Shown: one piece after another, positions 9,213 through 19,353 of the stretch | Numbering within the stretch: position 1 is the stretch's first letter | Layout of the letters: every line of letters begins with the position of its first letter | NCBI GenBank assembly: GCA_902762805.1 | Contig: CACWPQ010000009.1 | Span: forward strand, 1 to 64,000 | Direction: 5' to 3' | From: an uncultured Bacteroidota bacterium | GTDB lineage: Bacteria; Bacteroidota; Bacteroidia; Bacteroidales; P3 | DNA: 64,000 bases | The notes under the pieces: generated by a model | The model's input: only the letters and a program-made list of their open reading frames with translations | Told to the model about the DNA's origin: nothing | Database searches by the model: none | Program-made: the position numbers and the translations under genes

Positions 9213-9244
9213 CAAATCGAATTTCAGACATTGAACACGAATAA

Positions 9245-10213
9245 ATGTTTATAGGCGAGACAATTGCACTCTTTGTGGCGGTGGCATGGACGGCCACGGC
9301 GCTCTTTGCCGAGGTGGGCTCGAAGCGCATGGGGTCGCTGCCGCTGAACACGGTACGCATGACCATGTCGCTCATCCTGCTGGTGCTGACGCTGTGGCTG
9401 ACGATGGGTGTCCCCTACCCCCGCTATGCCGACGGCGGCACGTGGGGCTGGCTCCTGCTGAGCGGCGTGGTGGGCTACGTCATAGGCGACTACTGCCTCA
9501 TGCAGGGCTACATCCTCATCGGCTCGCGCTTCGGCCAGCTCTTCATGACCCTCTCCGCACCCACGGCGGCGCTGACGGGACGGCTGCTGCTGGGCGAGCG
9601 GATGGGATGGCTGGCACTGGTGGGCATGGTGGTGACGCTGAGCGGAATAGCGATGTCGATACTCTCGAAAAAGGGCGACCATGTGGATCTGGGACTGCCG
9701 CGGCGCGGCGTGTTCCACGCCGCAATGGCGGGCATCTGCCAGGGGTTCGGCTTGGTGCTGAGCAAGATAGGGCTGCAGCACTACGACGACGCCATCGCCG
9801 CCGCCGGGGCCGACCCGCAGGCGGCCGTCGAAGGCGCACTGCTGCCCCTGCCGCTTTTCCTGAGCGTGCCCTTCGCCGCCACCATGATCCGCGCCACCAT
9901 CGGGCTGGCAGGCTTCTTCCTGGTGCTGAGGCTGTTCGACCGCCAGTGGCGCCAAAAGCTGCGCCACGCCGTCCACGACCGCAAGGCCATGTGGTGCGTC
10001 TTCTGGGCCACCATCTTCGGTCCCTTCGTGGGTGTGAGCGCCTCGCTGCTGGCCACTCAGTACACCTCCACCGGCATCGCGCAGACCCTCTTCGCCCTGA
10101 CACCGGTGCTCATCATCGCGCCCGCCGCCTGGCTCTTCCACCAGCGGGTGACGCCGCGCCAAATCGTCGGCGCCGTAGTGAGCGTAATCGGTGTGTGTCT
10201 GTTTTTCATCTAG
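9245..10213 (+). CDS. EamA/DMT family transporter
   Basis: 322 residues with about ten hydrophobic helices in two EamA halves; the first half opens with GETIALFVAVAWTATALFAE and contains the family-typical middle (LGERMGWLALVGMVVTLSGI), the second closes with TPVLIIAPAAWLF and a final helix. The drug/metabolite transporter superfamily exports small metabolites or amino acids across the inner membrane; the substrate cannot be read from sequence. An unusually long loop with an Ala/Asp/Pro-rich stretch lies between helices 5 and 6. It has its own promoter element and lies 42 bases before the dipeptidase gene. Confidence 0.88.
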   Translation: MFIGETIALFVAVAWTATALFAEVGSKRMGSLPLNTVRMTMSLILLVLTLWLTMGVPYPRYADGGTWGWLLLSGVVGYVIGDYCLMQGYILIGSRFGQLFMTLSAPTAALTGRLLLGERMGWLALVGMVVTLSGIAMSILSKKGDHVDLGLPRRGVFHAAMAGICQGFGLVLSKIGLQHYDDAIAAAGADPQAAVEGALLPLPLFLSVPFAATMIRATIGLAGFFLVLRLFDRQWRQKLRHAVHDRKAMWCVFWATIFGPFVGVSASLLATQYTSTGIAQTLFALTPVLIIAPAAWLFHQRVTPRQIVGAVVSVIGVCLFFI

Positions 10214-10255
10214 CGCTACACAATATACAATAATGATACGCGTTAGGGGGGTGTT

Positions 10256-11017
10256 ATGAAACAGAAAATGACACTTTGCCTATGGCTGGGGCTGCTGGGA
10301 GCGGTGCTGGCCTCGTGTTCGGCGGCTACCAAGCCGCAAGAACTCCCAAAAGAAATGGACCGCAGTGGATTTGTGGTGCTCACCGATGTGGTAGCCGACG
10401 CGATACTGGAAGTTCGCTACTATGGCACCTACAACTTTGTCGGCGCACGCATCGACGGCTATCATGAGCCGACGGCGCTGCTCACTCGACAGGCAGCCGA
10501 CAGCCTGCTTGCGGTTAGCAATGAACTGAAATCCATGGGCTACCGCCTGAAGATTTACGATGCCTACCGCCCACAGGAGGCTGTGGACCACTTCGTGCGC
10601 TGGGGAGCCGACCTGGCTGACACTGTTATGCGCCCCTACTTTTACCCTTACGTGGACAAAAGCCGCCTCTTCGAGCTTGACTACATAGCCGAAAAGAGTG
10701 GCCACTCGCGAGGGTCGACGCTAGACCTCACCATTTTCGATATGCGCACAGGCAAGGAGGTGGATATGGGCGGAGGGCACGACTGGTTCGGACGCGAGAG
10801 CCATCCCGACTTCTGCGGCAACATCGCAAGCGAGACCTGGCATGCGGAAAATGGAGCGTGGACGCTCACGCCCGAGCAGTTTGCGAACCGTATGCTGCTG
10901 CGCAAGGTGATGATGAAGCACGGATTCAAGCCCTACGAATGCGAGTGGTGGCACTTCACGCTGGCGAACGAGCCCTACCCCGACACTTATTTCAACTTCC
11001 CCGTGTCCAACCGTTAA
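10256..11017 (+). CDS. D-alanyl-D-alanine dipeptidase, VanX/DdpX type, lipoprotein
   Basis: 253 residues. A lipoprotein signal ends in LASC (Cys21). The M15D zinc-peptidase motifs are intact: SGHSRGSTLDLTI (the SxHxxGxAxD zinc ligands, with Thr in the Ala position) and CEWWHF (catalytic Glu and third zinc His). VanX-like enzymes hydrolyse free D-Ala-D-Ala, and outside resistance clusters usually serve dipeptide scavenging or cell-wall recycling. No vanH/vanA ligase gene is nearby, so glycopeptide resistance is not implied. The next gene begins 18 bases downstream. Confidence 0.92.
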   Translation: MKQKMTLCLWLGLLGAVLASCSAATKPQELPKEMDRSGFVVLTDVVADAILEVRYYGTYNFVGARIDGYHEPTALLTRQAADSLLAVSNELKSMGYRLKIYDAYRPQEAVDHFVRWGADLADTVMRPYFYPYVDKSRLFELDYIAEKSGHSRGSTLDLTIFDMRTGKEVDMGGGHDWFGRESHPDFCGNIASETWHAENGAWTLTPEQFANRMLLRKVMMKHGFKPYECEWWHFTLANEPYPDTYFNFPVSNR

Positions 11018-11035
11018 GCAATAATATTCGACGAC

Positions 11036-11494
11036 ATGAACAAATACATGCAAATGGCTATCGAGGAAGCACGCCACGGCATCCGCGGAGGCGAAGGCGG
11101 CCCTTTCGGAGCCGCGGTGGTGAAAGAGGGCATAGTCATTGGGCGCGGCCACAACCGCGTTGTGGGCAGCCATGACCCCACGGCCCACGGCGAGGTGCAG
11201 GCCATACGCGACGCCACGGCACGCCTCGGCACCCACGACCTCACGGGCTGCGACATCTACACCACCGGCGAGCCCTGCCACATGTGCCTCTGCGCCTGCC
11301 TATGGGCCAACATTCGGCGCGTATACTACGGCTGCACCATCAAGGACAACGCTCTCATCGGCTTCCGCGACGACCACTTCAACGACCTCTTCGCCGGACG
11401 CGACAAGTTGGGCGACTATCTCGTGGAAATGGACCGCGACGCCTGCCTTGAACTCTTCGATGAATATCGGAAAATGCCACACGAAAAGTACTGA
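11036..11494 (+). CDS. Nucleoside/guanine deaminase, cytidine-deaminase fold
   Basis: 152 residues. The zinc site is visible as TAHGEVQAIR (H[A/C]E position) and EPCHMCLCAC (PCxxC). The N-terminal MAIEEARHGIRGGEGGPFGAAVV and overall length fit the GuaD-type guanine deaminase of Bacillus rather than the tRNA adenosine deaminase TadA, and the C-terminal FRDDHFNDLF also fits GuaD. The zinc motif reads HGE instead of the common HAE; Gly is small and the ligand His and catalytic Glu are kept, so activity is expected. Likely role: guanine to xanthine in purine salvage. A strong terminator follows at 11517. Confidence 0.88.
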   Translation: MNKYMQMAIEEARHGIRGGEGGPFGAAVVKEGIVIGRGHNRVVGSHDPTAHGEVQAIRDATARLGTHDLTGCDIYTTGEPCHMCLCACLWANIRRVYYGCTIKDNALIGFRDDHFNDLFAGRDKLGDYLVEMDRDACLELFDEYRKMPHEKY

Positions 11495-11516
11495 AAACCC
11501 CCCCCCTCCACCCTAC

Positions 11517-11548
11517 CCCCTCTCCCCCTGGAGAGGGGATTTTTTTTT
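11517..11548 (+). terminator. Terminator after the deaminase gene
   Basis: CCCCTCTCC, loop CCCT, GGAGAGGGG, one A and then a run of T bases. The same C-rich/G-rich stem design appears at 43880. Confidence 0.9.
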
Positions 11549-11870
11549 AACATTTCATGAGGGCGTTTTCGAGCTACAAAACGACCTCGATACAAATCTT
11601 CCATATTTGATGTTATAATATTGAAGAACAGCACTTTAAGCATCTTTAGCACACTAGCACCATAGTGGGCTGATTTTAAGTATTTTAGAGGGCTCCCCTT
11701 TTTCTCTTCTTATTACCTACTTCTTACATACTAGGGGAGGGAAAGGCGGGTGGTAAATTTTAAGTTAAAATTAACAATTTGAGGGGTGAAATTTTAACAT
11801 TTCAAAATGGGTTGCAGGATTGGTTTGAGGCGGTGAGAAAAAATGTTAAAAAGCAGGTGGGAAAACTTTT

Positions 11871-11903
11871 TTTGCGTCGAATTGTTTTTTTTGTGTACTT
11901 TTG
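11871..11903 (+). promoter_or_regulatory. Promoter of atpD
   Basis: TTTG (11871-11874), 21 bases, TACTTTTG (11896-11903), then about 38 bases to the atpD start. A full Bacteroidota-type promoter. Confidence 0.8.
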
Positions 11904-11932
11904 CACCGCGATTTTGCATCCATTTACAATAA

Positions 11933-13677
<1,745 letters not shown>

Positions 13678-13681
13678 AGCC

Positions 13682-14263
13682 ATGAAGCGACTGATATTTG
13701 CCACCAACAACCGCCACAAGCTGGAGGAGGTGCGCGCGGCGCTGGCCGGACGGGCCGAGGTGGTCTCGCTCGCAGAGGCCGGCCTCGAAGGCGAGATACC
13801 CGAGACGGCCGACACCCTCGAAGGCAACGCGCAGCAGAAAGCCGAGTGGGTGTGGGCGCGAGGCGGCGACACCTACGACGGCTGCTTCGCCGACGACACA
13901 GGCCTCGAAGTGGAGGCCCTCGGCGGCGCCCCGGGCGTCTACTCGGCACGCTATGCCGGCGAGCACTGCTCCTTCGACGACAACATCGACAAACTCCTCG
14001 CCGCCCTCGACGGCGAGGACAACCGCCGGGCACGCTTCCGCACGGCGATATGCCTGATCGAGCGCGAGCGCGGCATGCGCTTCTTCGAGGGCGCGGTCGA
14101 GGGCCAGATCCTCCGCGAGCGCTATGGCGCCGGCGGCTTCGGCTACGACCCCGTCTTCATGCCCGACCGCTTTGCGGTGAGTTTCGCCGAGATGCCCCTG
14201 GAGGTGAAGAACCGTATCAGCCACCGCGGCCTGGCGGTGGAAAAACTGGCGGCGGCACTATGA
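13682..14263 (+). CDS. rdgB: Non-canonical purine NTP pyrophosphatase (RdgB/HAM1)
   Basis: 193 residues. The substrate-binding FATNNRHKLEEVR, the metal-binding FADDTGLEVEAL, the GAPGVYSARYAG segment, and GGFGYDPVFMPD with SHRGLAVEKL at the C-terminus are all conserved family blocks. The enzyme removes dITP, XTP and similar damaged nucleotides by releasing pyrophosphate. It is packed into the atpDC transcription unit: 5 bases after atpC, and its TGA overlaps the next ATG. Confidence 0.96.
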   Translation: MKRLIFATNNRHKLEEVRAALAGRAEVVSLAEAGLEGEIPETADTLEGNAQQKAEWVWARGGDTYDGCFADDTGLEVEALGGAPGVYSARYAGEHCSFDDNIDKLLAALDGEDNRRARFRTAICLIERERGMRFFEGAVEGQILRERYGAGGFGYDPVFMPDRFAVSFAEMPLEVKNRISHRGLAVEKLAAAL

Positions 14264-14799
14264 AGCGAGTCTACCCACTGACCATCCAGAGCGGCATGTC
14301 GCAGAGCGACAGCTACATCCTCATGCTCGGCGAGGCCGGCACCGGGGTGCAGATTCCCATCTTCATCGGCGGCCACGAGGCCCAGAGCATCCTGCTGGCG
14401 CAGGAGGGGGTCGACACGCGCCGCCCGCTGACCCACCGCCTCATGAGCAACCTGATGGACGAATACGCCCTCACCCTGCAGCAGGTCACCATCGACCGCG
14501 TCAGCGAAGGCATCTTCTACGCCACGCTGCACGTGAGCGACGGCTTCAACACCAAGCAGCTCGACAGCCGCACCAGCGACGCCATCGTCCTGGCGCTGCT
14601 CAAAGGGTGCCCCATCATGGTGGCCGAGCAGGTAATCGAGGAGACGGGCGTCAAAAGTTCGGAGTTCGGAGTTCGGAGTTCGGAGACCGCCGCCCAAACC
14701 CTCGAGGCCCTCGAGGCCGAACTGCGCCGCTGCGAGGAGCGCGAAGACTACGAGCGCGCAGCCGAAATACAACGCCAAATCGAGAAACTCAAGAAATGA
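14260..14799 (+). CDS. Bifunctional nuclease family (BFN/DUF151) protein with C-terminal UVR motif
   Basis: 179 residues from the ATG that overlaps the rdgB stop. Residues ~10-130 form a BFN/DUF151 domain (VPIFIGGHEAQSIL-like block, SRTSDAIVLALLKGCPI). Residues ~146-179 form a UvrB/UvrC-type UVR helix pair (LRRCEEREDYERAAEIQRQI). This two-domain build is common in Bacteroidota; the biochemical role is unclear. A 7-bp array (14656-14683) writes the linker SSEFGVRSSE between the two domains, a clear local insertion. The next gene overlaps by 4 bases. Confidence 0.88.
   Translation: MKRVYPLTIQSGMSQSDSYILMLGEAGTGVQIPIFIGGHEAQSILLAQEGVDTRRPLTHRLMSNLMDEYALTLQQVTIDRVSEGIFYATLHVSDGFNTKQLDSRTSDAIVLALLKGCPIMVAEQVIEETGVKSSEFGVRSSETAAQTLEALEAELRRCEEREDYERAAEIQRQIEKLKK
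14656..14683. repeat. 7-bp tandem array in linker of BFN gene
   Basis: Four exact copies of AGTTCGG plus a partial fifth. It lies between the BFN and UVR domains and keeps the reading frame. Confidence 0.97.
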
Positions 14800-15716
14800 G
14801 CATCTTCCTTGCCAAATTCAAACAATACGTCCTCCCGCTGGCCATCCTGCTGGGATTTCTACTCCATGGGGTCTGCGCCAGCCTCGGCGGGCTCGTGCCG
14901 GTGCTGATTTTCTGCATCCTGCTGCTCACCTTCGTGGCCGTCGACATCCACCACCTCCGCCCCACCCTCTTCGACTGGGGGCTCATCTTCTACCAGGTGG
15001 CCGTGGGACTGGCCGTCTACTTCGCCATCACCCTCCTCGGCGGCAGCAAAATCATCGCCGAGGGCGTCATGATGGGCATGCTCACCCCGGTGGCGGCCTC
15101 GTCGACGGTGGTGGCCTGCATGCTCGGCGCCGACCGCGAACGCGTGACCACCTTCGCCCTCGTGGGCAACAGCTCGATGGCCGTGGTGCTGCCCGTCATC
15201 TTCACCCTCCTCGGCGACCATCCCGAACTCTCGCTGGGCAACAGCTATCTGCTCATGCTGGCCAAAATCGGCAGCGTGCTCGCCCTGCCGTTCTTCATCG
15301 CGCTGATGCTGCAGACTTGGTTCCCCAAGGCCAATGCCGCCCTCGCCCGCCGCACCAGCTGGAGCTACTACATCTGGGCCGTGGCCCTCCTGCTCACCCT
15401 CGGCCAGACCATCCACTACATCCTCGAAAGCGGCCGGGGCCACTGGCACGAAATCATCTGGCTCAGCGCCCTCTCGCTGGTGGTCTGCGCCTTCCAGTTC
15501 TGGTTCGGCCGCAAATACGGGCGCCGCTTCGGCGACGTCATCGGCGGCGCGCAGATGATGGGGCAGAAAAACTCCGCCATGGGCATCTGGATGATCAACA
15601 CCTTCCTCTACTCCCCCCTCTCGGCCGTCTTCATGGCCTTCTACAGCGTCTGGCAGAACCTTTGGAACGCCCTCCAGATTGCAATGAAAGAACGCGGCAA
15701 ACTCAACGTCAACTAG
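14796..15716 (+). CDS. Bile acid:sodium symporter family (BASS) transporter
   Basis: 306 residues from an ATG overlapping the previous stop. Nine to ten hydrophobic helices are visible; the MGMLTPVAASSTVVACMLGAD segment and the VGNSSMAVVLPVIF crossover region match the BASS fold used for sodium-coupled uptake of organic acids. No bile-acid specificity can be inferred; Bacteroidota members are mostly uncharacterised. The HAD gene begins 1 base after the stop, so this belongs to the atpD unit by position. Confidence 0.85.
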   Translation: MSIFLAKFKQYVLPLAILLGFLLHGVCASLGGLVPVLIFCILLLTFVAVDIHHLRPTLFDWGLIFYQVAVGLAVYFAITLLGGSKIIAEGVMMGMLTPVAASSTVVACMLGADRERVTTFALVGNSSMAVVLPVIFTLLGDHPELSLGNSYLLMLAKIGSVLALPFFIALMLQTWFPKANAALARRTSWSYYIWAVALLLTLGQTIHYILESGRGHWHEIIWLSALSLVVCAFQFWFGRKYGRRFGDVIGGAQMMGQKNSAMGIWMINTFLYSPLSAVFMAFYSVWQNLWNALQIAMKERGKLNVN

Positions 15717-15717
15717 C

Positions 15718-16479
15718 ATGATCAAAGCAGCATTTTTCGACATCGACGGCACCCTGCTGAGTTTCAAGACTCACCGCGTCAGCGAAGGCACTATCCGCGC
15801 CTTCGACCGCCTCCATCAGGCCGGCGTGCGCACCATCCTCGCCACCGGCCGCCCGCCCGTGCTCATCCCGCCCATGCCCGTCGACTTCTCCGCCACCATC
15901 TCCATGAACGGCGGCCTCGTCTACACCCCCGACCTCCTCATCTCACGCAACCCCATCACCCTCGAAGACACCAACGCCTGGATCGACTACGCCAAGCGCC
16001 ACCGCCTCTGCACCATGCTCTTCACCCGCGACGGCATGCTCCTCGCCCAGCCCAACGACATCGGCCTCCGCATACGCGACGAGCTGGAATTCACCATGCC
16101 GCCGGTGGTCGACATCGACCAGCTGCGCGGCCATACCGCCTACCAGATCATCGCCATCATGACGCCCGACCGCGACGCCGAAGTCCAGACCCTCCTCCCC
16201 CACTGCCGCCTGCCGCGCTGGCACAGCCAGTTCACCGACATCGTCGCCTACGGCAACAGCAAGTCGCACGGCATGCACCTCCTCTGCCAGCACTTCGGCA
16301 TCCGCCAGGAGGAGACCATCGCCTTCGGCGACGGCGGCAACGACATCGACATGCTGCAGTGGGCCGGCATCGGCATCGCCATGGGCAACGCCAGCGACGA
16401 GGTGAAAAAAGCCGCCGACCGCGTCACCACCGACGTCGACCACGAAGGCATCGAACACGCCGTCAACATGCTTATCTGA
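15718..16479 (+). CDS. HAD superfamily Cof-type sugar-phosphate phosphatase
   Basis: 253 residues. HAD motif I FFDIDGTLLSF, motif II (LATGRPP region), and motif IV FGDGGNDIDMLQWAG are present with a C2-type cap between them (~85-185), as in the Cof/YbiV subgroup that dephosphorylates sugar phosphates or flavin/pyridoxal phosphates. Substrate unknown. The TGA stop is followed directly by a 7-bp array. Confidence 0.93.
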   Translation: MIKAAFFDIDGTLLSFKTHRVSEGTIRAFDRLHQAGVRTILATGRPPVLIPPMPVDFSATISMNGGLVYTPDLLISRNPITLEDTNAWIDYAKRHRLCTMLFTRDGMLLAQPNDIGLRIRDELEFTMPPVVDIDQLRGHTAYQIIAIMTPDRDAEVQTLLPHCRLPRWHSQFTDIVAYGNSKSHGMHLLCQHFGIRQEETIAFGDGGNDIDMLQWAGIGIAMGNASDEVKKAADRVTTDVDHEGIEHAVNMLI

Positions 16480-16480
16480 A

Positions 16481-16515
16481 TTCAAAATCCAAAATTCACA
16501 ATTCAAAATTAACAA
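16481..16515. repeat. 7-bp tandem array filling HAD/small-ORF junction
   Basis: Five heptamers: TTCAAAA, TCCAAAA, TTCACAA, TTCAAAA, TTAACAA. It starts one base after the HAD stop and its last base is the A of the next ATG, so it is the whole intergenic spacer. Confidence 0.95.
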
Positions 16516-16724
16516 TGCCCCTCTCGCCCGAAGACGAACTCCGCGAAGCCCAGCGCCTCCTCGACGCCTACCTCGACCTCGCCGCCGACCAGCAGGACGA
16601 CGACGCCTTCGTGGCCCGCGGCAACGGCTTCTGCGACCGCAAATACAGCGACGACTTCCTACAGCTGCAAATCGCCCAACTCACCGCTCGCGTGGCCAAC
16701 CTTCGGGAAAAACAACAACAATAG
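16515..16724 (+). CDS. Small acidic protein of unknown function
   Basis: 69 residues from the ATG at the end of the 7-bp array. It is charged and predicted helical (EDELREAQRLLDAYLDLA, then LQLQIAQLTARVANLREKQQQ, a short amphipathic coiled coil). No family is recognised. Support is positional and compositional: it shares the GC-rich codon use of its neighbours and lies 4 bases before cls on the same strand. Confidence 0.6.
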   Translation: MPLSPEDELREAQRLLDAYLDLAADQQDDDAFVARGNGFCDRKYSDDFLQLQIAQLTARVANLREKQQQ

Positions 16725-16728
16725 CACC

Positions 16729-18147
16729 ATGCTCTACGAAATTGCGCTCATACTCGTCATCATCGGCTCCATCGTGCTGGTAATCATGGAGAACCGCAAG
16801 CCCTACATCTCCCTCTTCTGGGTGGTGATGCTGGCGGTGCTCCCCGGCGTGGGGCTGGTGCTCTACCTCCTGCTGGGCAAGGACTACCGCAGCCGCCGCG
16901 TCATTAAGGCCGACGAGCTCGCCCAGCTCGACGCCCTCCGCAACCAGGCCGTCGGCACCAGCATCACCGAACTGCCCGACGGCGACAAATACGCCAAGCT
17001 CGCCGCCATGATGCGCAACGCCAACGACTCGCCCATCTTCGCTGACAACCAAGTGCGTATCTTCACCGACTTCACCCCCCTCTTCCAAGCCATGCTCGAC
17101 GACATCGCCGCCGCCAAAAACTTCGTCCACATCCAGTTCTACATTATCGAGGACGACGAGGTGGGCCGCCAGCTCAGCTCACTCCTCATCCGCAAAGCGC
17201 AACAGGGGGTCGACGTGCGCCTCATCTTCGACTCCTGGGCCAACCTCTTCGTCCGCAACAGCTACTACGACCACATGCGCCAGGGCGGCGTCAAAGTGCA
17301 GTCGTTCCAGAAACTGCTTCCCTCCATGTTCACGCGCGACGTCAACTGCCGCACCCACCGCAAAATCGTCGTCGTCGACGGCCACACCGCCTACACCGGC
17401 GGCATGAACATCGCACGCCGCTACCGCGACGGCATCAACCACGGCAACTGGCGCGACACCCACATCCGCATCCAGGGCCCCGCCGCCTCCCAGCTCGAGC
17501 TCTCCTTCCTCGCCGACTGGCGCTTCTGCACCAAAGAACTCCTCGTCCAGCCCCGCTTCTTCCCCCCACTGACCACTGACCACCGGCCACTGACCACTGA
17601 CCTGGTCCAAATCATCACCTCCGGCCCCATGGACGAGTGGAACACCGTCATGCAAGGCCTCGTCCAGGCCATCGCACAAAGCCGCCGCTACCTCTACCTC
17701 CAAACCCCCTACTTCATCCCCACCCACCCCATCCTCCTCGCCATCCGCAACGCCGCCCTCGCCGGCGTCGACGTCCGCCTCATGCTCCCCTCCACCGCCG
17801 ACCGCGGCGCCGTCATGCTCTACGCCTCACAGTCCTACTTCCGCGACCTCCTCCCGGCAGGCGTCAAAATCTACATGTACAACAAAGGCTACCTCCACGC
17901 CAAAACCATGGTCTGCGACGACGACTTCGTCACCATCGGCTCCACCAACATCGACCCCCGCAGCCTCGAGCAGAACTTCGAAGTCAACGCCTTCCTCTAC
18001 GACCACGACCTCGCCATCCACCAGCGCGACATCTTCCTCGACGACCTCCGCGACTGCACCCTCGTCGACCCCGCCGAGTGGGAGCAGCGCCCCGCATGGC
18101 ACAAATTCCGCCAGTCCTTCTCCCGCATGCTCACCCCCATCCTCTAG
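16729..18147 (+). CDS. cls: Cardiolipin synthase (phospholipase D family)
   Basis: 472 residues. Two N-terminal transmembrane helices (~4-20, ~30-50) and the PLD nuclease N-terminal region precede two HKD motifs: HRKIVVVDGHTAYTGGMN (~212) and HAKTMVCDDDFVTIGSTN (~388). It condenses two phosphatidylglycerols, or a related pair, to cardiolipin in the inner membrane. Between the two PLD domains (~279-291) a 7-bp array adds LTTDHRPLTTD, which I take to be an insertion in the linker. It is the last gene of the 11.9-18.1 kb block. Confidence 0.94.
   Translation: MLYEIALILVIIGSIVLVIMENRKPYISLFWVVMLAVLPGVGLVLYLLLGKDYRSRRVIKADELAQLDALRNQAVGTSITELPDGDKYAKLAAMMRNANDSPIFADNQVRIFTDFTPLFQAMLDDIAAAKNFVHIQFYIIEDDEVGRQLSSLLIRKAQQGVDVRLIFDSWANLFVRNSYYDHMRQGGVKVQSFQKLLPSMFTRDVNCRTHRKIVVVDGHTAYTGGMNIARRYRDGINHGNWRDTHIRIQGPAASQLELSFLADWRFCTKELLVQPRFFPPLTTDHRPLTTDLVQIITSGPMDEWNTVMQGLVQAIAQSRRYLYLQTPYFIPTHPILLAIRNAALAGVDVRLMLPSTADRGAVMLYASQSYFRDLLPAGVKIYMYNKGYLHAKTMVCDDDFVTIGSTNIDPRSLEQNFEVNAFLYDHDLAIHQRDIFLDDLRDCTLVDPAEWEQRPAWHKFRQSFSRMLTPIL
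17566..17600. repeat. 7-bp tandem array inside cls
   Basis: Five heptamers CCACTGA (one CCACCGG), in frame. The same unit, CCACTGA/CCACTGG, occurs 17.5 kb away inside leuS at 35105. Confidence 0.97.
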
Positions 18148-18155
18148 CCGCGCCA

Positions 18156-19040
18156 CTACCTGCGCACGAACCGTGCCTTTGCACACCCCTGCGCACTCTG
18201 AATGACAAACAGATAGACACCCCTCCGCAACCTGCTCACATCCAAGGTCAATTTCCTGCCGTCCTTCGCGGCCAGCCGCCACCCCTCGACGTTGCGCCCA
18301 ATGGCGTCGCGCACGAAAATCGCATCCACGTCCTCCGCCGCATCCACAACCACCAGTCCATCAGTTGGATTAGGATAGACCCTCACCTGCGGCAAGCGAA
18401 CATCCTCCACCCCTTCATGCACAACCGAACAACTCTCCTCGTCCACGTTGAGAAAAAGGTCTGAATAATGGCTGTGCACACGCACACCATCATGGAACAC
18501 ACATGCCAGCCGTGAATGTATTCCGCCAAACACATATACGCTAGGCCAATCCGTCCCAATACCCTCTATGATGTAGTTCTCTTCTTCAGACCATTCATTC
18601 AAACGCATAAGAATGACCTTGCGGCCTAGCGAATCGACATACACATCACTGACTGTCCATTGATTAAATGAGTCGCCCACCTCGAGCGTCAGGTCCGCCA
18701 CCAGATACGACTCACGGCTTTCAAAAAGAATATCGTCGAACCACAGCCGGCCCGTAAGCGTGTCCTCCCTCGCCCCACAAAAGAGCTCATAATCAGTAAT
18801 ATCCAAATAATCTCCCATCCAATATCTCCCTGCGCGATACACCTTTTTGTACACAACCCCGTCGACGACCGTATCGCCCTGGACAAGGTATTCGGTCTCA
18901 TCTGGGTAATGATAGTCAATACCCCAACTCATCACAACCCATACCGTCGACTCCTGCCCAAAATAGGAGCGATAGCCCCTCTGCGCCTGCACAGAGAGAA
19001 TACAAAGTGCGCACAAAAGCACAAAAACTGCCTTTTTCAT
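18156..19040 (-). CDS. Secreted protein with T9SS type A sorting domain
   Basis: 294 residues from the Met of MKKAVFVLL (a Met two codons earlier is also possible). A signal peptide ending in SVQAQ is followed by ~190 residues of unknown function rich in beta strands and aromatic residues, then a C-terminal sorting domain (~215-294) opening with VRVYPNPTDGLVVV and closing with GVYLFVIQ and KARFVRR. Such domains send proteins through the type IX system to the cell surface or outside. Its stop lies 8 bases from the end of the convergent cls gene. Confidence 0.85.
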   Translation of the reverse strand: MKKAVFVLLCALCILSVQAQRGYRSYFGQESTVWVVMSWGIDYHYPDETEYLVQGDTVVDGVVYKKVYRAGRYWMGDYLDITDYELFCGAREDTLTGRLWFDDILFESRESYLVADLTLEVGDSFNQWTVSDVYVDSLGRKVILMRLNEWSEEENYIIEGIGTDWPSVYVFGGIHSRLACVFHDGVRVHSHYSDLFLNVDEESCSVVHEGVEDVRLPQVRVYPNPTDGLVVVDAAEDVDAIFVRDAIGRNVEGWRLAAKDGRKLTLDVSRLRRGVYLFVIQSAQGCAKARFVRR

Positions 19041-19068
19041 ATCCAATTATTTTGTTGGTTTCGAGGTG

Positions 19069-19076
19069 CAAAATTA
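19069..19076 (-). promoter_or_regulatory. Promoter -7 element for the T9SS protein gene
   Basis: TAATTTTG on the minus strand, with TTG about 18 bases further upstream. Confidence 0.6.
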
Positions 19077-19283
19077 CACAAAAATTCTGGATTTCAATAC
19101 AACTTTTTATTAAACCGCCCTTTTAAATCCCACCCATCCCCCAGCGAAGGAAAAGAGGGTACGAAGAAATCCCGACTTTTTTGCGCACCTTCCACCATTC
19201 ATCCCAAACCCATGCAACAGCTTATCAACCAGCATTGTGGAAAAAAACTGCAACAGAACACCCTCCATTTGCAAAGAATTATG

Positions 19284-19291
19284 TATATTTG
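19284..19291 (+). promoter_or_regulatory. Promoter -7 element for arginine deiminase
   Basis: TATATTTG, 62 bases before the start codon; no consensus upstream TTTG at normal spacing. Confidence 0.55.
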
Positions 19292-19353
19292 CACTTTGAC
19301 CATTCGCGCCCGCAAGCGCCGAAACGGCTGTGTATTAATGAATAATACTATAT

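Larger units (their letters stand above)
19047..19353. other. Divergent intergenic region
   Basis: Lies between the T9SS gene (minus) and arginine deiminase (plus). It holds a minus-strand -7 box at 19069 and a plus-strand -7 box at 19284. The middle has no supported gene. Confidence 0.5.

Noticed and set aside
10256..11017. Vancomycin-resistance cluster
   Set aside because: Only the VanX-type dipeptidase is present; no vanH, vanA/B or regulator genes nearby.
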